Below are positions 45,867 to 54,096 of a stretch of 56,368 bases of DNA, piece after piece. Both the position numbers and the translations under genes were made by a program. Position 1 is the stretch's first letter. The number at the start of each line of letters is the position of its first letter. Under the pieces are notes generated by a model. It did not search any database. It was not told the origin of the DNA and saw nothing but the letters and a program-made list of their open reading frames with translations. The stretch is from a bacterium D16-51 (GTDB taxonomy: Bacteria > Bacillota > Clostridia > Lachnospirales > Lachnospiraceae): assembly GCA_003612285.1 (NCBI GenBank), contig RAYE01000038.1:1-56368 (forward strand), in the 5' to 3' direction.

Positions 45867-46453
45867 TTTTTACCCCTCCTTTTCAAAATAAGCCTCTGTA
45901 CCAACTGCGTACTTCCAGAAAAAATCAAACGGCATGCTAGAACAGCCCCCGTTAAAACCAAAAAACCTGCTCCCATCCCAAAAGCTCCCATCCCAGCCAT
46001 CATACATGCCCCAGAAAGAGAATGTGAAACTGCTGTTATCCCATATATAAAATATTTTCCTCCCAGCCATAAAAGAGAAAAAGTCCCCAAAACACCAACA
46101 ACAGACAGCCCTAAAATCGCCAAAAGGACAACCAGCAAAAGCAAAAAAGCACCCACTGCTCCCCAAATACCAGATTCCACTTTTAAAATTGACAGATAAG
46201 CAAAGAAACCCATCCTTTTACCAGAAACCCGGCCTCCCTCTGCCGGGCTCTGCCCATTTTCTAAATTCTGGCTCAGGAGATTGTTCATTATCTCTGCGGC
46301 AGCCTCTTTGGGTGTTCCAAGTTCTTCTATCACTCTCTGTTCGCCAACTTCATCAAAATATTCTGTAAAATACTCCATTGCATTTTCAAAATCCGGCTCT
46401 GGTAATTTTCTCAAATATTTATTCAGTTGATTTAAGTACTCTGCCCGGTTCAA
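45863..46453 (-). CDS. DUF1700 (HAAS-domain) membrane protein
   Basis: 196 residues. The N-terminal HAAS-type helical domain (NRAEYLNQLNKYLRKLP, then YFTEYFDE ... ELGTPKEAAAEI) is followed by three or four membrane helices (about 88-185). This family occurs next to PadR regulators and DUF4097 proteins and is thought to form an envelope-stress-like sensing unit with them. It overlaps both neighbours by 4 bp, indicating translational coupling. Confidence 0.9.
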   Translation of the reverse strand: MNRAEYLNQLNKYLRKLPEPDFENAMEYFTEYFDEVGEQRVIEELGTPKEAAAEIMNNLLSQNLENGQSPAEGGRVSGKRMGFFAYLSILKVESGIWGAVGAFLLLLVVLLAILGLSVVGVLGTFSLLWLGGKYFIYGITAVSHSLSGACMMAGMGAFGMGAGFLVLTGAVLACRLIFSGSTQLVQRLILKRRGKK

Positions 46454-46767
46454 TTTCTTATCCTCCCTTCTATAATTCCGTCAATCATGTCGCGATAAGA
46501 CTGCCACTCCTCCTTTAGAAAGGCTAACTGCCCCCTTCCCTTGTCTGTAATAATATAATATTTCCTTTTCCTTCCCTGGTACTCCCTGATATACGTTGTG
46601 ACATACCCATTATTCTCCAGCTTTCTCAAAATTGGGTATAATGTAGACTCTTTAATCTGGGAAACCATTTTTATTGTCTGGCTGATTTCATAACCATATG
46701 ATTCCTTTCCATCCAATACAGAAAGAATCAGGCATTCAATCAGTAGTGCAGAAATTGGATAATACAT
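46450..46767 (-). CDS. PadR-family transcriptional repressor
   Basis: 105 residues, a short PadR (PadR-s2 type) winged helix: LLIECLILSVLDGKESYGYEI, ESTLYPILRKLENNGYV, GRKRKYYIITDKG. First gene of a four-gene operon. It probably represses its own promoter: an AT palindrome lies at the predicted start of transcription. The repressing signal is unknown. Confidence 0.93.
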   Translation of the reverse strand: MYYPISALLIECLILSVLDGKESYGYEISQTIKMVSQIKESTLYPILRKLENNGYVTTYIREYQGRKRKYYIITDKGRGQLAFLKEEWQSYRDMIDGIIEGRIRN

Positions 46768-46784
46768 ACCGCCTCCCCATATGT

Positions 46785-46839
46785 AAAAATTTTATATATA
46801 ATTTTTCTATATATTACCATACATCCTCCCGACTGTCAA
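46785..46839 (-). promoter_or_regulatory. PadR operon promoter with palindromic operator
   Basis: On the minus strand, a perfect -35 TTGACA (46834-46839), a 17-bp spacer and -10 TAATAT (46811-46816). Directly at the expected start lies a perfect 22-bp palindrome, AAAAATTTTATATATAATTT (46785-46804) continuing TT to 46806. This suits autorepression by PadR. Confidence 0.6.
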
Positions 46840-46857
46840 CAGAGATAACCTGCACGC

Positions 46858-46886
46858 AAAAAAGCCAGGAAATCTCCTGGCTTTTT
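46858..46886 (-). terminator. efp terminator
   Basis: AAAAAGCCAGGA-AATC-TCCTGGCTTTTT, a perfect stem with T-run on both sides, 23 bp past the efp stop. Between this and the stop lies a partial family A arm (AGTTCCTTA, 46904-46912). Confidence 0.9.
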
Positions 46887-46909
46887 CAAAAAATTATTCC
46901 TATAGTTCC

Positions 46910-47464
46910 TTACACCCTCTTTAAATATTCCCCGGTACGTGTATCGATTTGAATCTTATCGCCTGTCTCCACAAAAAGCGGCACATTCACCTGTGCTCCT
47001 GTTTCTACAATTGCAGGCTTATTTGCACCCTGCGCTGTATCGCCCTTAAACCCAGGCTCTGTCTCTGTAATCTCCAGCTCCACAAAAAGCGGCGGTTCAA
47101 TCGCAAATACTTCACCATTATGGGAAAGCATTTTAACCATCTCATTTTCTTTTACAAACTTCAGTGAATCGCCAACCTGGTCTGCCGTCATATCAATCTG
47201 GTCATACGTTTCTGTATTCATAAAATGGTACATATCATCACTATATAAATACTGCATATCAGAACGGTCAATATGTGCCTGCGGGCATTTCTCAGTCGGA
47301 CGGAATGTCTTTTCAACAACACCGCCACTCTTAATATTTTTCAGCTTTGTCCTGACAAACGCCGCACCCTTCCCTGGTTTCACATGCTGAAATTCAATGA
47401 CCTGATATACATTGCCTTCAAACTCAATCGTCAAACCATTCCTAAAATCTCCTGCTGATACCAT
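46910..47464 (-). CDS. efp: Elongation factor P
   Basis: 184 residues, standard length. Three beta-barrel domains; it relieves ribosome stalling at consecutive prolines. The loop lysine is K32 within [10 protein letters not shown], the residue modified in many bacteria. The C-terminal signature is [17 protein letters not shown]. No modification enzyme gene is nearby. GGAGG ahead of the ATG at 47464. Confidence 0.97.
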   Translation of the reverse strand: MVSAGDFRNGLTIEFEGNVYQVIEFQHVKPGKGAAFVRTKLKNIKSGGVVEKTFRPTEKCPQAHIDRSDMQYLYSDDMYHFMNTETYDQIDMTADQVGDSLKFVKENEMVKMLSHNGEVFAIEPPLFVELEITETEPGFKGDTAQGANKPAIVETGAQVNVPLFVETGDKIQIDTRTGEYLKRV

Positions 47465-47535
47465 ATAATAATATCCTCCTTCATGTAATCACAAAATCAA
47501 AAATTAATACTATCTATTTTATAATACCGTAGTCT

Positions 47536-47564
47536 AGTCTACCTCATTTTTCCTGTCATTTCAA
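47536..47564 (-). promoter_or_regulatory. Predicted efp promoter
   Basis: On the minus strand, -35 TTGAAA (47559-47564), a 17-bp spacer and -10 TAGACT (47536-47541), about 70 bp before the start codon. Direct TAGTC repeats overlap the -10. Confidence 0.5.
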
Positions 47565-47591
47565 GCCCTGATTACAGACATTTCTAAAAAC

Positions 47592-47615
47592 AGGCCGTGA
47601 ATGGTAACTTTCTGC
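47592..47615. repeat. Repeat family B motif at the LRR-kinase stop codon
   Basis: GGCCGTGAATGGTAAC followed by CTATTCA. The kinase stop codon (47615-47617) lies at its right edge. Confidence 0.45.
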
Positions 47616-49630
47616 TATTCATTTGTTATTTCAAAGGAAGGTGATGGATTAATTTTTTCGATTTCCTTTTTTTGCCATGAATCTGCGTATACCCTTACTA
47701 AATTGGTACATTGAAAAAGCGGGGCGTAATCTGTGATTGCATTGCCGGTGATTCTGATATATGTAAGCGCTTTTTGTTTTTCAATACCTGATAAATCGGT
47801 AATGTTTGTCCCATCTATGTGCAATTGGCGTAAGTTAGGGGCTTTTTCTATACCGGACAGGCTATTTACACTGTCCCCAGAAACAAATAAACGTTTTAAA
47901 TTTGGCAGGGATGATATAATAGATAAGTTTTTTTCCCTGTACCCCCAGATTCCCAGTTCTGTAAGCTGCCGTATTTTGGGGAGTTCTTCATAAAATGCCG
48001 GCTGGTTATCGGCGCTTCCTAATTTAGTGAGGTTTAGCAGCTTCGGCAAAACAGAGAAATCATTGTTTTTTATAATAACATTGCGTATATCCAGATACCC
48101 CACTGTTGAATTGTTTAAAAAATCCAAATTTTCATATACATTTCCCGAAAGATTTAGGGATATCAGGTGGTTTAGCCCCGAAATATCTGGCAGAACAGAG
48201 ATTGGGTTATCTACAATAAATAATACCCTTAGCTCTTTTAATGTTTTAAGCACAGAAAAATCAGAAATCTGGTTGCCTGACAGATATAATTTTTCGATTG
48301 GCAGACCTTTTAATGGGCTGATGTCAGTAATGTTCTGGTTGCAAAGGCAGACTTCTTTTAAGTTTTTCATTTTTGCCAGCAGGGATAAATCCGTTATGCC
48401 CCCATTAATCAGATATTGGTTAAAATCCAGGCAATCTATGTCGTTTTCAAGTTTTTCGAGATCTGTTCCCATTTCATATATCTGGTTGCCAATCACCGCA
48501 ATTTGCGTGATTTGTTTATAATCTGCATCTGTAATTTCTTTTTTTCCTAAAATAATTTTTGCAATATCATTTATATCGCTGGATGGAAGCATGGTATAAT
48601 GGGTTCCTTTATCCAAATCTGTATTTTCTTCAACGTTTTGTGGGGCGTAGTTCTGGGAGCTTATTATATCAGGAGAGCTGCCGTCCGTGGATTCCATAGA
48701 GACAGTATTTTTAAAAGGTATCTTCGTAAAAAAGAGACTGGCGCATATAAGAAGCACTGCGGAGGCGGCTTCTGCTATTGCAATAATATGGACTTTTTTT
48801 AAAAGGTATTTTTCATCTGCTTTATGCAGAACTTTCTTTAATGCATATTTCATCTCAGAAACAGACTGGTAGCGGTGTGCCGGGTCAAATGCCGTTGCCG
48901 TTACAATGATCTTTTTTAATTTTTTGCCTGTTTTTAGTGTACATGTTCTGTATATGCTATTTTCCCTGTATAAAAAATCCAATACTTTTCCAATGCCATA
49001 AACATCTGTCCTGGCATCGGATTGAGAATACCCATACTGTTCCGGGGCAGCGTTTCCTTCTGTCCCGAAAAATAAGGTATCCTTTGATTTGTTTGCAGAA
49101 TAATTCCTCGCCGTTTCAAAATCAATCAGATGAAGCCTGCCGTTATCGTCAATAATGAGGTTTTGGGGCTTAATATCCCTGTGCAGAAGGGATGGCTTTA
49201 AAATATGTAATTTTTCTACAATCTCACATAACTGGACTGTAATACGCAGAATTACCTGTATGCTGAGTTCCCTGCACTGCTCCTGGTATGTTTCTAAGTC
49301 CATCCCCGGTATGTAATGCCTTAATAGATATTCAACTTCATTTTCTTTCTGATAGACAGGTTTCTGGTATTCGTCAGGATAGGCTTCTGCCAGCTGGCAT
49401 AGTTTTTGGTATTCTGTTTTTAATATATCATGTGCATTGTCATTGCTGCAAATTTTTAAAAGGTATTTTTGGTCCGTTTCCCTGTTGGCAGCCAGATAAC
49501 AGGATTTTTTAGCCTTTTCATAAGTACAGGATAAAATCTGGTAATCTTTTAAAAATTCAGGAAGTTTTATTTGTGCATTCGCTGCATTGTATTGCTTTAA
49601 AAAATCCTTTACTATATTTTCCTGCTCCAA
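47615..49630 (-). CDS. Transmembrane Ser/Thr protein kinase with extracellular leucine-rich repeats
   Basis: 671 residues from a TTG start. AAAGGAGGT lies ideally ahead of it and inside any longer frame. The kinase domain (about 25-270) has K59, HRDIKPQN (150-157) with catalytic D152, DFE (170-172) in place of DFG, and FGTEGNAAPEQYG. The usual glycine-rich loop is not recognisable (YEKAKKSCYLAA). One membrane helix at 281-301, then an external LRR domain (about 395-671) of internalin-like type (LKEVCLCNQNITDISPLKGL, KLYLSGNQISDFSVL). It likely senses an external ligand and phosphorylates cytoplasmic proteins. Divergent from a regulator and a secreted LRR protein. Confidence 0.88.
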   Translation of the reverse strand: MEQENIVKDFLKQYNAANAQIKLPEFLKDYQILSCTYEKAKKSCYLAANRETDQKYLLKICSNDNAHDILKTEYQKLCQLAEAYPDEYQKPVYQKENEVEYLLRHYIPGMDLETYQEQCRELSIQVILRITVQLCEIVEKLHILKPSLLHRDIKPQNLIIDDNGRLHLIDFETARNYSANKSKDTLFFGTEGNAAPEQYGYSQSDARTDVYGIGKVLDFLYRENSIYRTCTLKTGKKLKKIIVTATAFDPAHRYQSVSEMKYALKKVLHKADEKYLLKKVHIIAIAEAASAVLLICASLFFTKIPFKNTVSMESTDGSSPDIISSQNYAPQNVEENTDLDKGTHYTMLPSSDINDIAKIILGKKEITDADYKQITQIAVIGNQIYEMGTDLEKLENDIDCLDFNQYLINGGITDLSLLAKMKNLKEVCLCNQNITDISPLKGLPIEKLYLSGNQISDFSVLKTLKELRVLFIVDNPISVLPDISGLNHLISLNLSGNVYENLDFLNNSTVGYLDIRNVIIKNNDFSVLPKLLNLTKLGSADNQPAFYEELPKIRQLTELGIWGYREKNLSIISSLPNLKRLFVSGDSVNSLSGIEKAPNLRQLHIDGTNITDLSGIEKQKALTYIRITGNAITDYAPLFQCTNLVRVYADSWQKKEIEKINPSPSFEITNE

Positions 49631-49675
49631 AATCTTTACCTCCTTTGCCATTCTTATGTAACAGGCATGCCGGTT

Positions 49676-49840
49676 TCTAAGGAACTGTCGCAAAATAATT
49701 TGCCCTATTTCTTGTCTTTTTCTCTGACAGCACCAACCCAAAATCAGTTACATAGCCCGCTATGCGCCCGATTTTTGGCCGGCACTGTCAAAGAAAAATC
49801 CTGCGAACTATCAGCAAATTATTTCACGACAGTTCCTAAG
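49676..49840. repeat. Repeat family A element, long hairpin form
   Basis: TCTAAGGAACTGTCGC at the left and CACGACAGTTCCTAAG at the right. The inner arms (ATAATTTGC / GCAAATTAT, TTTTTCTctGACAG / CTGTCaaAGAAAAA, CATAGC/GCTATG) make almost the whole 165 bp one long imperfect hairpin. No ORF. It lies 46 bp upstream of the LRR kinase start. Confidence 0.7.
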
Positions 49841-50045
49841 CATGATTATACAGTAATTTAATTTCTGAAACAAGCGTCCTGGTGCCTGGCTGCTGCCGCA
49901 AATAGTAACGTTAGATTTCATACTGGGCAAAATTGCCCACCTATAACCATTGGCTTTATGTTAAAATTAAATTCAAAATGCGTTTCAACATTGGATGTTT
50001 TGTATTTTGGGATGGAATATATGCGGAAAAATGAGGTGAGGCCTG
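49841..50045. other. Divergent regulatory region of kinase and regulator
   Basis: No gene is seen here. It contains a TGGGC-N6-GCCCA site (49924-49939) and a predicted plus-strand promoter for the regulator gene (separate entry). A family B fragment (AATAGTAAC) occurs at 49901-49909. Confidence 0.5.
49924..49967 (+). promoter_or_regulatory. Activator-type operator and promoter of the regulator gene
   Basis: The inverted repeat TGGGCAAAATTGCCCA (49924-49939) is followed, 38 bp from its first base, by a -10 TAAAAT (49962-49967). No good -35 is present; the repeat lies just ahead of that position. The same spacing occurs at 50504-50547. Confidence 0.6.
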
Positions 50046-50456
50046 ATGAAGTCAACAGAAGAATTGTTTACGTTATTAAAGGATATAGATATTGAGGAAT
50101 TTAAAAAACAGGATTCTTTTTCGGATATCAGTATATCGGATTATTTGAATCAATTATTAAAGTATCATAATCTCAGGGCAAAGGATGTGATTATCAGGCT
50201 GAATATGGAACGCTCTTATGCATATCAGATTTTAAAGGGACGCCGTCAGCCCACTAGAAATTTTTTAATCCGTTTTGCATTCCTTTGCCGGATGTCAGTG
50301 GCGGAAACACAGAAGCTTCTGACAGTTGGGAAACGTCCCATACTCTATCCCCGGAACCGGTTCGATGCGGCAATTTTATATTGCCTTCAGCATAACCTGG
50401 GGGAAGAAGATTTAAATGAACTGCTGACGGATATTGGCGAAAATACCCTATGCTGA
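50046..50456 (+). CDS. Helix-turn-helix transcriptional regulator
   Basis: 136 residues. A central Cro/C1-like helix-turn-helix (about 35-90: YLNQLLKYHNLRAKDVIIRL, then SYAYQILKGRRQPTRNFLIR) is followed by a small C-terminal region (about 95-136). GGTGAGG lies 5 nt before the ATG. It stands between the LRR kinase and the secreted LRR protein, and both its own promoter and that of the LRR protein have the same inverted repeat. It is the best candidate to bind it, and it may be phosphorylated by the kinase. The last point is inference. Confidence 0.85.
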   Translation: MKSTEELFTLLKDIDIEEFKKQDSFSDISISDYLNQLLKYHNLRAKDVIIRLNMERSYAYQILKGRRQPTRNFLIRFAFLCRMSVAETQKLLTVGKRPILYPRNRFDAAILYCLQHNLGEEDLNELLTDIGENTLC

Positions 50457-50502
50457 TTGGGAATAATAACAGCAGAAAAGGGCAATTCGCTACGCTGTAC
50501 TA

Positions 50503-50547
50503 GTGGGCAGATACGCCCACCAAAGAAAAGAATGCCTGTAGTATAAT
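50503..50547 (+). promoter_or_regulatory. Activator-type operator and promoter of the LRR surface protein
   Basis: GTGGGC-AGATAC-GCCCAC (50503-50520) and a perfect -10 TATAAT (50542-50547). The TGGGC begins 38 bp before the -10, exactly as at 49924. No consensus -35 is seen. The repeat centre would be near -42 relative to transcription start, where class II activators bind. Confidence 0.65.
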
Positions 50548-50600
50548 TACAGCATATATTCCCTGCAGGAATATAAATAATAAAGATGGAGGATTTTACT

Positions 50601-52616
50601 ATGGAAAAAAGAGAAACTAAAAAACATATCCGCCCGCTTATCGTTTTCAGCCTGTTTGCAGCATTAATCCTAATGCTGCCAGCCCAGAAAATAAAGGCGG
50701 AGGCGGAAACAGGCCTGCTGGCTGCAGACTGGCTGGACTGGGAGGAGGATGTCCCAAAAGCAAACCCGGAAGCGGAATACAGGAAAGAATTAGGGACAAG
50801 CCTCCTCGGAACATCATTATCACTAAAATATAAAGAAAATGCTTCTGAAAACGGCAATGCAATCCTATCAAACCAGATTTCCATCAAATCACAAGGTGAA
50901 GATGGGGTGTTCAGGGAAGACCCTACTGCAACCGTGGCTGGAAATGAAAAAAACAAAGAAATTACCGAGCTGCTTTTTAGCCACTGTGGAGAATACCGTA
51001 TCTGCTATAAGCCGGATAATGGGGAAGAAAGCTATGTTACCCTTTATGTGGAGCTTCCACAAATCGGATTTTACAAAAACAGCACTGCAAGCGACAGTAC
51101 CATCCTGCACAATTTGCAGATTACCGAAAACTCTAATGAATTTTATATGATATTAACAAGCAATGGCAGCCAGTCAATTGACTTCCAATCGTTTAGGGTA
51201 AACTGGAATGAAGAAACTAATGTTGAAGACTATCTGAAATATGAGGCAGTGGATGATAAAACGTATAAAATAACAGCCAACCCCCATCTCATCGCCAGCG
51301 AACCAGACGGCATCGAACTGAGCGCCAGAGGAAATATCACGGAAAGCGATGGAAACAAGTGGGATTTTGAATGCACTGTCTACATAGGATATGATTCAGA
51401 AAAAACTCTCTGGTATACTGACCAGTTCAGCGACAACTGGCATGAGAACGGCCCTGAAGACATCAGCGATGACGCTGAATACCGCAAAGAAGACATTTGG
51501 GTATCCCTCCCATACGACAACTGGCTTTCTTTGAAATATGGGACAGATATGGTAAATGCAGAACAGCTCTCCATAACAGATATCTGGGGAAACCCCGTAG
51601 AAAATGCCACTATCTGGAATGGCAGCCGGGAAGGTATTATTGGAATGCATGTCCAAAAAACAGGGACATACATTATTGCCTGCCAAAAAGACGGAAAACT
51701 TGCCGGAGCACGTAAAATAATAGCAGATTACCCAAGTATTGGTTTCTACCATGGGAAAACATTATCTGACGAAGGGCTTCTTACAAATAAGGCAGGAAAT
51801 GACTATGAATTTTCATATGAAAAGCTAAGTAACAGAACATTCTATCTGCTTTATAATGATGATAAGGAAATGAGCATATCAGACCTCAATACCACAACCT
51901 ACTTTAGAAATAATGACGGCATATGGGAAGAAAGGCCAAGTGATATCCTGTCTAAAAAGCCATTACCGGATAACAGGGGATATGAATTTACCATAAAAGA
52001 ATTTACGGAAGAAGAATTCTTTTTAAAAGTAACCTGCAAAAAAACTTACCACCATGAAGATGGCAGCATTGAAGAATATGATGATGAAGCAACGATACAG
52101 CTTATCCCGTCAAATGCCCCTATAGAAACGGGGGAGAAATTTACCGTAAAAGATGTCACTTATCAGATTACTTCCATAAAAGAAGGCCAATGTGAAGTTT
52201 CCTGTGTCAGCATCAGCAAAAAAACGGTTAAGACAACAATCCCTTCTACTGTTACCATTGGAAAAATAACTTATAAGGTAACCACTATAGCAGACAAAGC
52301 ATTTACAAGCTGCACAAAACTAACAAAAATCACCCTTCCAAACAGCATCACTAAAATTGGAAGCCGGGCATTCGCAAAATGTACCAGCCTGAAATCCATT
52401 ACCATCCCAAAAAATGTGACAGATATTGGAAAGGAAGCATTTAAAGACTGCAAAAACCTAAACAAAGTAACTATAAAGGGGACAAAAATTAAAAAAATCG
52501 GTATAAATGCTTTTAAAAATGTGAGCAAAAAAATAACAATCAAAGTTCCAAAAAGCAAAAAATCCGCTTACAAAAAATTGCTTAAAAATTCTGGATATAA
52601 ACAAAGCATAAAATAA
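50601..52616 (+). CDS. Secreted BspA-like leucine-rich-repeat surface protein
   Basis: 671 residues. Signal peptide (basic start, then LIVFSLFAALILMLP, cut near KAEA). The central region contains two related beta-rich units (AEYRKELGTSLLGTSLSLKY at about 55 and AEYRKEDIWVSLPYDNWLSL at about 290; QIGFYKNST and SIGFYHGKT). Near the C-terminus lie three or four LRR_5 repeats (TIADKAFTSCTKLTKITLPN, KIGSRAFAKCTSLKSITIP), then a Lys-rich end. GGAGG lies 7 nt before the ATG. Probably a cell-surface or secreted ligand-binding protein, linked in regulation to the adjacent kinase. Confidence 0.86.
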   Translation: MEKRETKKHIRPLIVFSLFAALILMLPAQKIKAEAETGLLAADWLDWEEDVPKANPEAEYRKELGTSLLGTSLSLKYKENASENGNAILSNQISIKSQGEDGVFREDPTATVAGNEKNKEITELLFSHCGEYRICYKPDNGEESYVTLYVELPQIGFYKNSTASDSTILHNLQITENSNEFYMILTSNGSQSIDFQSFRVNWNEETNVEDYLKYEAVDDKTYKITANPHLIASEPDGIELSARGNITESDGNKWDFECTVYIGYDSEKTLWYTDQFSDNWHENGPEDISDDAEYRKEDIWVSLPYDNWLSLKYGTDMVNAEQLSITDIWGNPVENATIWNGSREGIIGMHVQKTGTYIIACQKDGKLAGARKIIADYPSIGFYHGKTLSDEGLLTNKAGNDYEFSYEKLSNRTFYLLYNDDKEMSISDLNTTTYFRNNDGIWEERPSDILSKKPLPDNRGYEFTIKEFTEEEFFLKVTCKKTYHHEDGSIEEYDDEATIQLIPSNAPIETGEKFTVKDVTYQITSIKEGQCEVSCVSISKKTVKTTIPSTVTIGKITYKVTTIADKAFTSCTKLTKITLPNSITKIGSRAFAKCTSLKSITIPKNVTDIGKEAFKDCKNLNKVTIKGTKIKKIGINAFKNVSKKITIKVPKSKKSAYKKLLKNSGYKQSIK

Positions 52617-52673
52617 TCCAAAAAAGCTTTTTGTTGGTGTGCCATCACAATTACAGCAATTTTCTATAAAGCA

Positions 52674-52711
52674 AAAAAAGCCGCCACCCAAAATCAGTGT
52701 GCGGCTTTTTT
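52674..52711. terminator. Bidirectional terminator between LRR protein and aroK
   Basis: AAAAAAGCCGC (52674-52684) and GCGGCTTTTTT (52701-52711), an 11-bp perfect stem with a 16-nt loop. Confidence 0.9.
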
Positions 52712-52730
52712 ATGCCGGGCAAAAGAACCA

Positions 52731-53255
52731 TTAACAAAAAGACTGGCAGCATTCCACAATTTTATCAGCAACCTGTTCCGGCATCAACTCATCTGTTTCA
52801 ATACAAATATCAGCCGCCGCCTGATACTTCGGCTCTCTTTCCTCCATAAGCTGGCGGATATATGGAACATTCATATTTCCATTTAAAAGAGGACGGTGAG
52901 TGCTGTCTTTTACATGGGAATAAATCGTTTCCGGCGACGCCTTCAAGAAAATTACCATCCCGCATTTTTTCATTTTCGCAACATTCTCTTCCCGCATTGC
53001 CATGCCGCCGCCGCAGGAAACAATACAAGGCGCTTCCTCTGCCAGGACATCCAGGATTCTTGTTTCTGCCTGACGGAAATACGCCTCTCCAGATACTTCA
53101 AAAATTTCCGAAATACTCCGCTGTTCCTGTGCAGCAATCATTGCATCGGTATCTCTTTCTTCTACGCCCAGTTTTATTCCAAGTTCTTTTGAAGTCGTGG
53201 TTTTCCCAACTCCCATAAAACCAATTAAAAAAATATGTTTCTGTAATTTTACCAT
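52731..53255 (-). CDS. aroK: Shikimate kinase
   Basis: 174 residues. Phosphorylates shikimate with ATP. P-loop GFMGVGKTT near the N-terminus, DTDAMI (shikimate-binding Asp pair), FRQAETRIL, CGGGMAMREEN and the lid Arg in STHRPLL. I chose the ATG at 53255 (GAGG at 6 nt; closest to the family start). An ATG at 53288, overlapping the aroD stop, is a plausible alternative that would add 11 residues. Directly after aroD on the same strand. Confidence 0.94.
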   Translation of the reverse strand: MVKLQKHIFLIGFMGVGKTTTSKELGIKLGVEERDTDAMIAAQEQRSISEIFEVSGEAYFRQAETRILDVLAEEAPCIVSCGGGMAMREENVAKMKKCGMVIFLKASPETIYSHVKDSTHRPLLNGNMNVPYIRQLMEEREPKYQAAADICIETDELMPEQVADKIVECCQSFC

Positions 53256-53280
53256 CTTCTGCCTCATTTCATCTTTGCTG

Positions 53281-54090
53281 CTACTCATCTTCTTCTGCAT
53301 GCAGCGCCTGCATCCCCTGGCGCAGCTGCCCCACTTCAATCTGCCCTGGGGCGCTTGCCTTCCCCATACAGCCAAATGTCACAGCCGAACCGAAAGATTC
53401 TCCCGCCATACGCGTCACTTTGCCAAGCGCCCCCATTGCCATCGTAATAACCGGCCTGTCTGCCATTAACCGGCCAGCCAGCAATGTAGTTTCCATCAAG
53501 CAGATTACATCTTCCTGTTCCTTTGGCATAACAGCAATCTTCGGAATCGCCGCCCCTATCTTTTCCATAAAAAATATCCTTTTCAGGATTTCTTCCCTGG
53601 AAGGCGTCTCAGTAAAATTATGGTATGAGCCGACCACAACCACACTTTTTGACAGTTCTTTCACCATCTGCTGTACTTCCCTGTTACAGGAATCTGCAGT
53701 TTTCCATTCCCTGCGTCTGCGCTGCATTTTATCATACCCGCGGAAAACCTCTACGTCAATTAAATCAACACAGCCGCTCTTTGCCATATGAAGAAGCAGT
53801 TCCCTGTATGCTTCAAAAGCAATTTCCCTCTCGCCGCCTTCCTTCGCCGTCCGAAATGTAAACAATATCGGTATCTTCCCCAAGATACTCTGCAAAAGGC
53901 TTGCTGTCGAGGCTGTCTTTTCCAGATTGTCTATATCCTCATAAAAATCCGCGCGCCATTCCACCAAATCAACCAATTCCCTGTCAATTTCCTGCGCCTG
54001 GTTTAAAATCTGTTCCTGGGTTGTTTCTACTATCGGAACACAGATTTTGGGAAGTCCGGCTCCAATCTTCACATTTTTTACCTGAATCAT
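53281..54090 (-). CDS. aroD: 3-Dehydroquinate dehydratase, type I
   Basis: 269 residues. Makes 3-dehydroshikimate through a Schiff-base lysine. Motifs: VDLVEWRADFYE, LFTFRTAKEGG, catalytic His in GSYHNFTETPS, Schiff-base Lys in IPKIAVMP, then MGALGKVTRMAGESFGSAVTFG and a C-terminal APGQIEVGQL. It shares its transcript with aroK and with a tiny membrane peptide gene 6 bp upstream. Confidence 0.95.
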   Translation of the reverse strand: MIQVKNVKIGAGLPKICVPIVETTQEQILNQAQEIDRELVDLVEWRADFYEDIDNLEKTASTASLLQSILGKIPILFTFRTAKEGGEREIAFEAYRELLLHMAKSGCVDLIDVEVFRGYDKMQRRRREWKTADSCNREVQQMVKELSKSVVVVGSYHNFTETPSREEILKRIFFMEKIGAAIPKIAVMPKEQEDVICLMETTLLAGRLMADRPVITMAMGALGKVTRMAGESFGSAVTFGCMGKASAPGQIEVGQLRQGMQALHAEEDE

Positions 54091-54096
54091 TTATAC

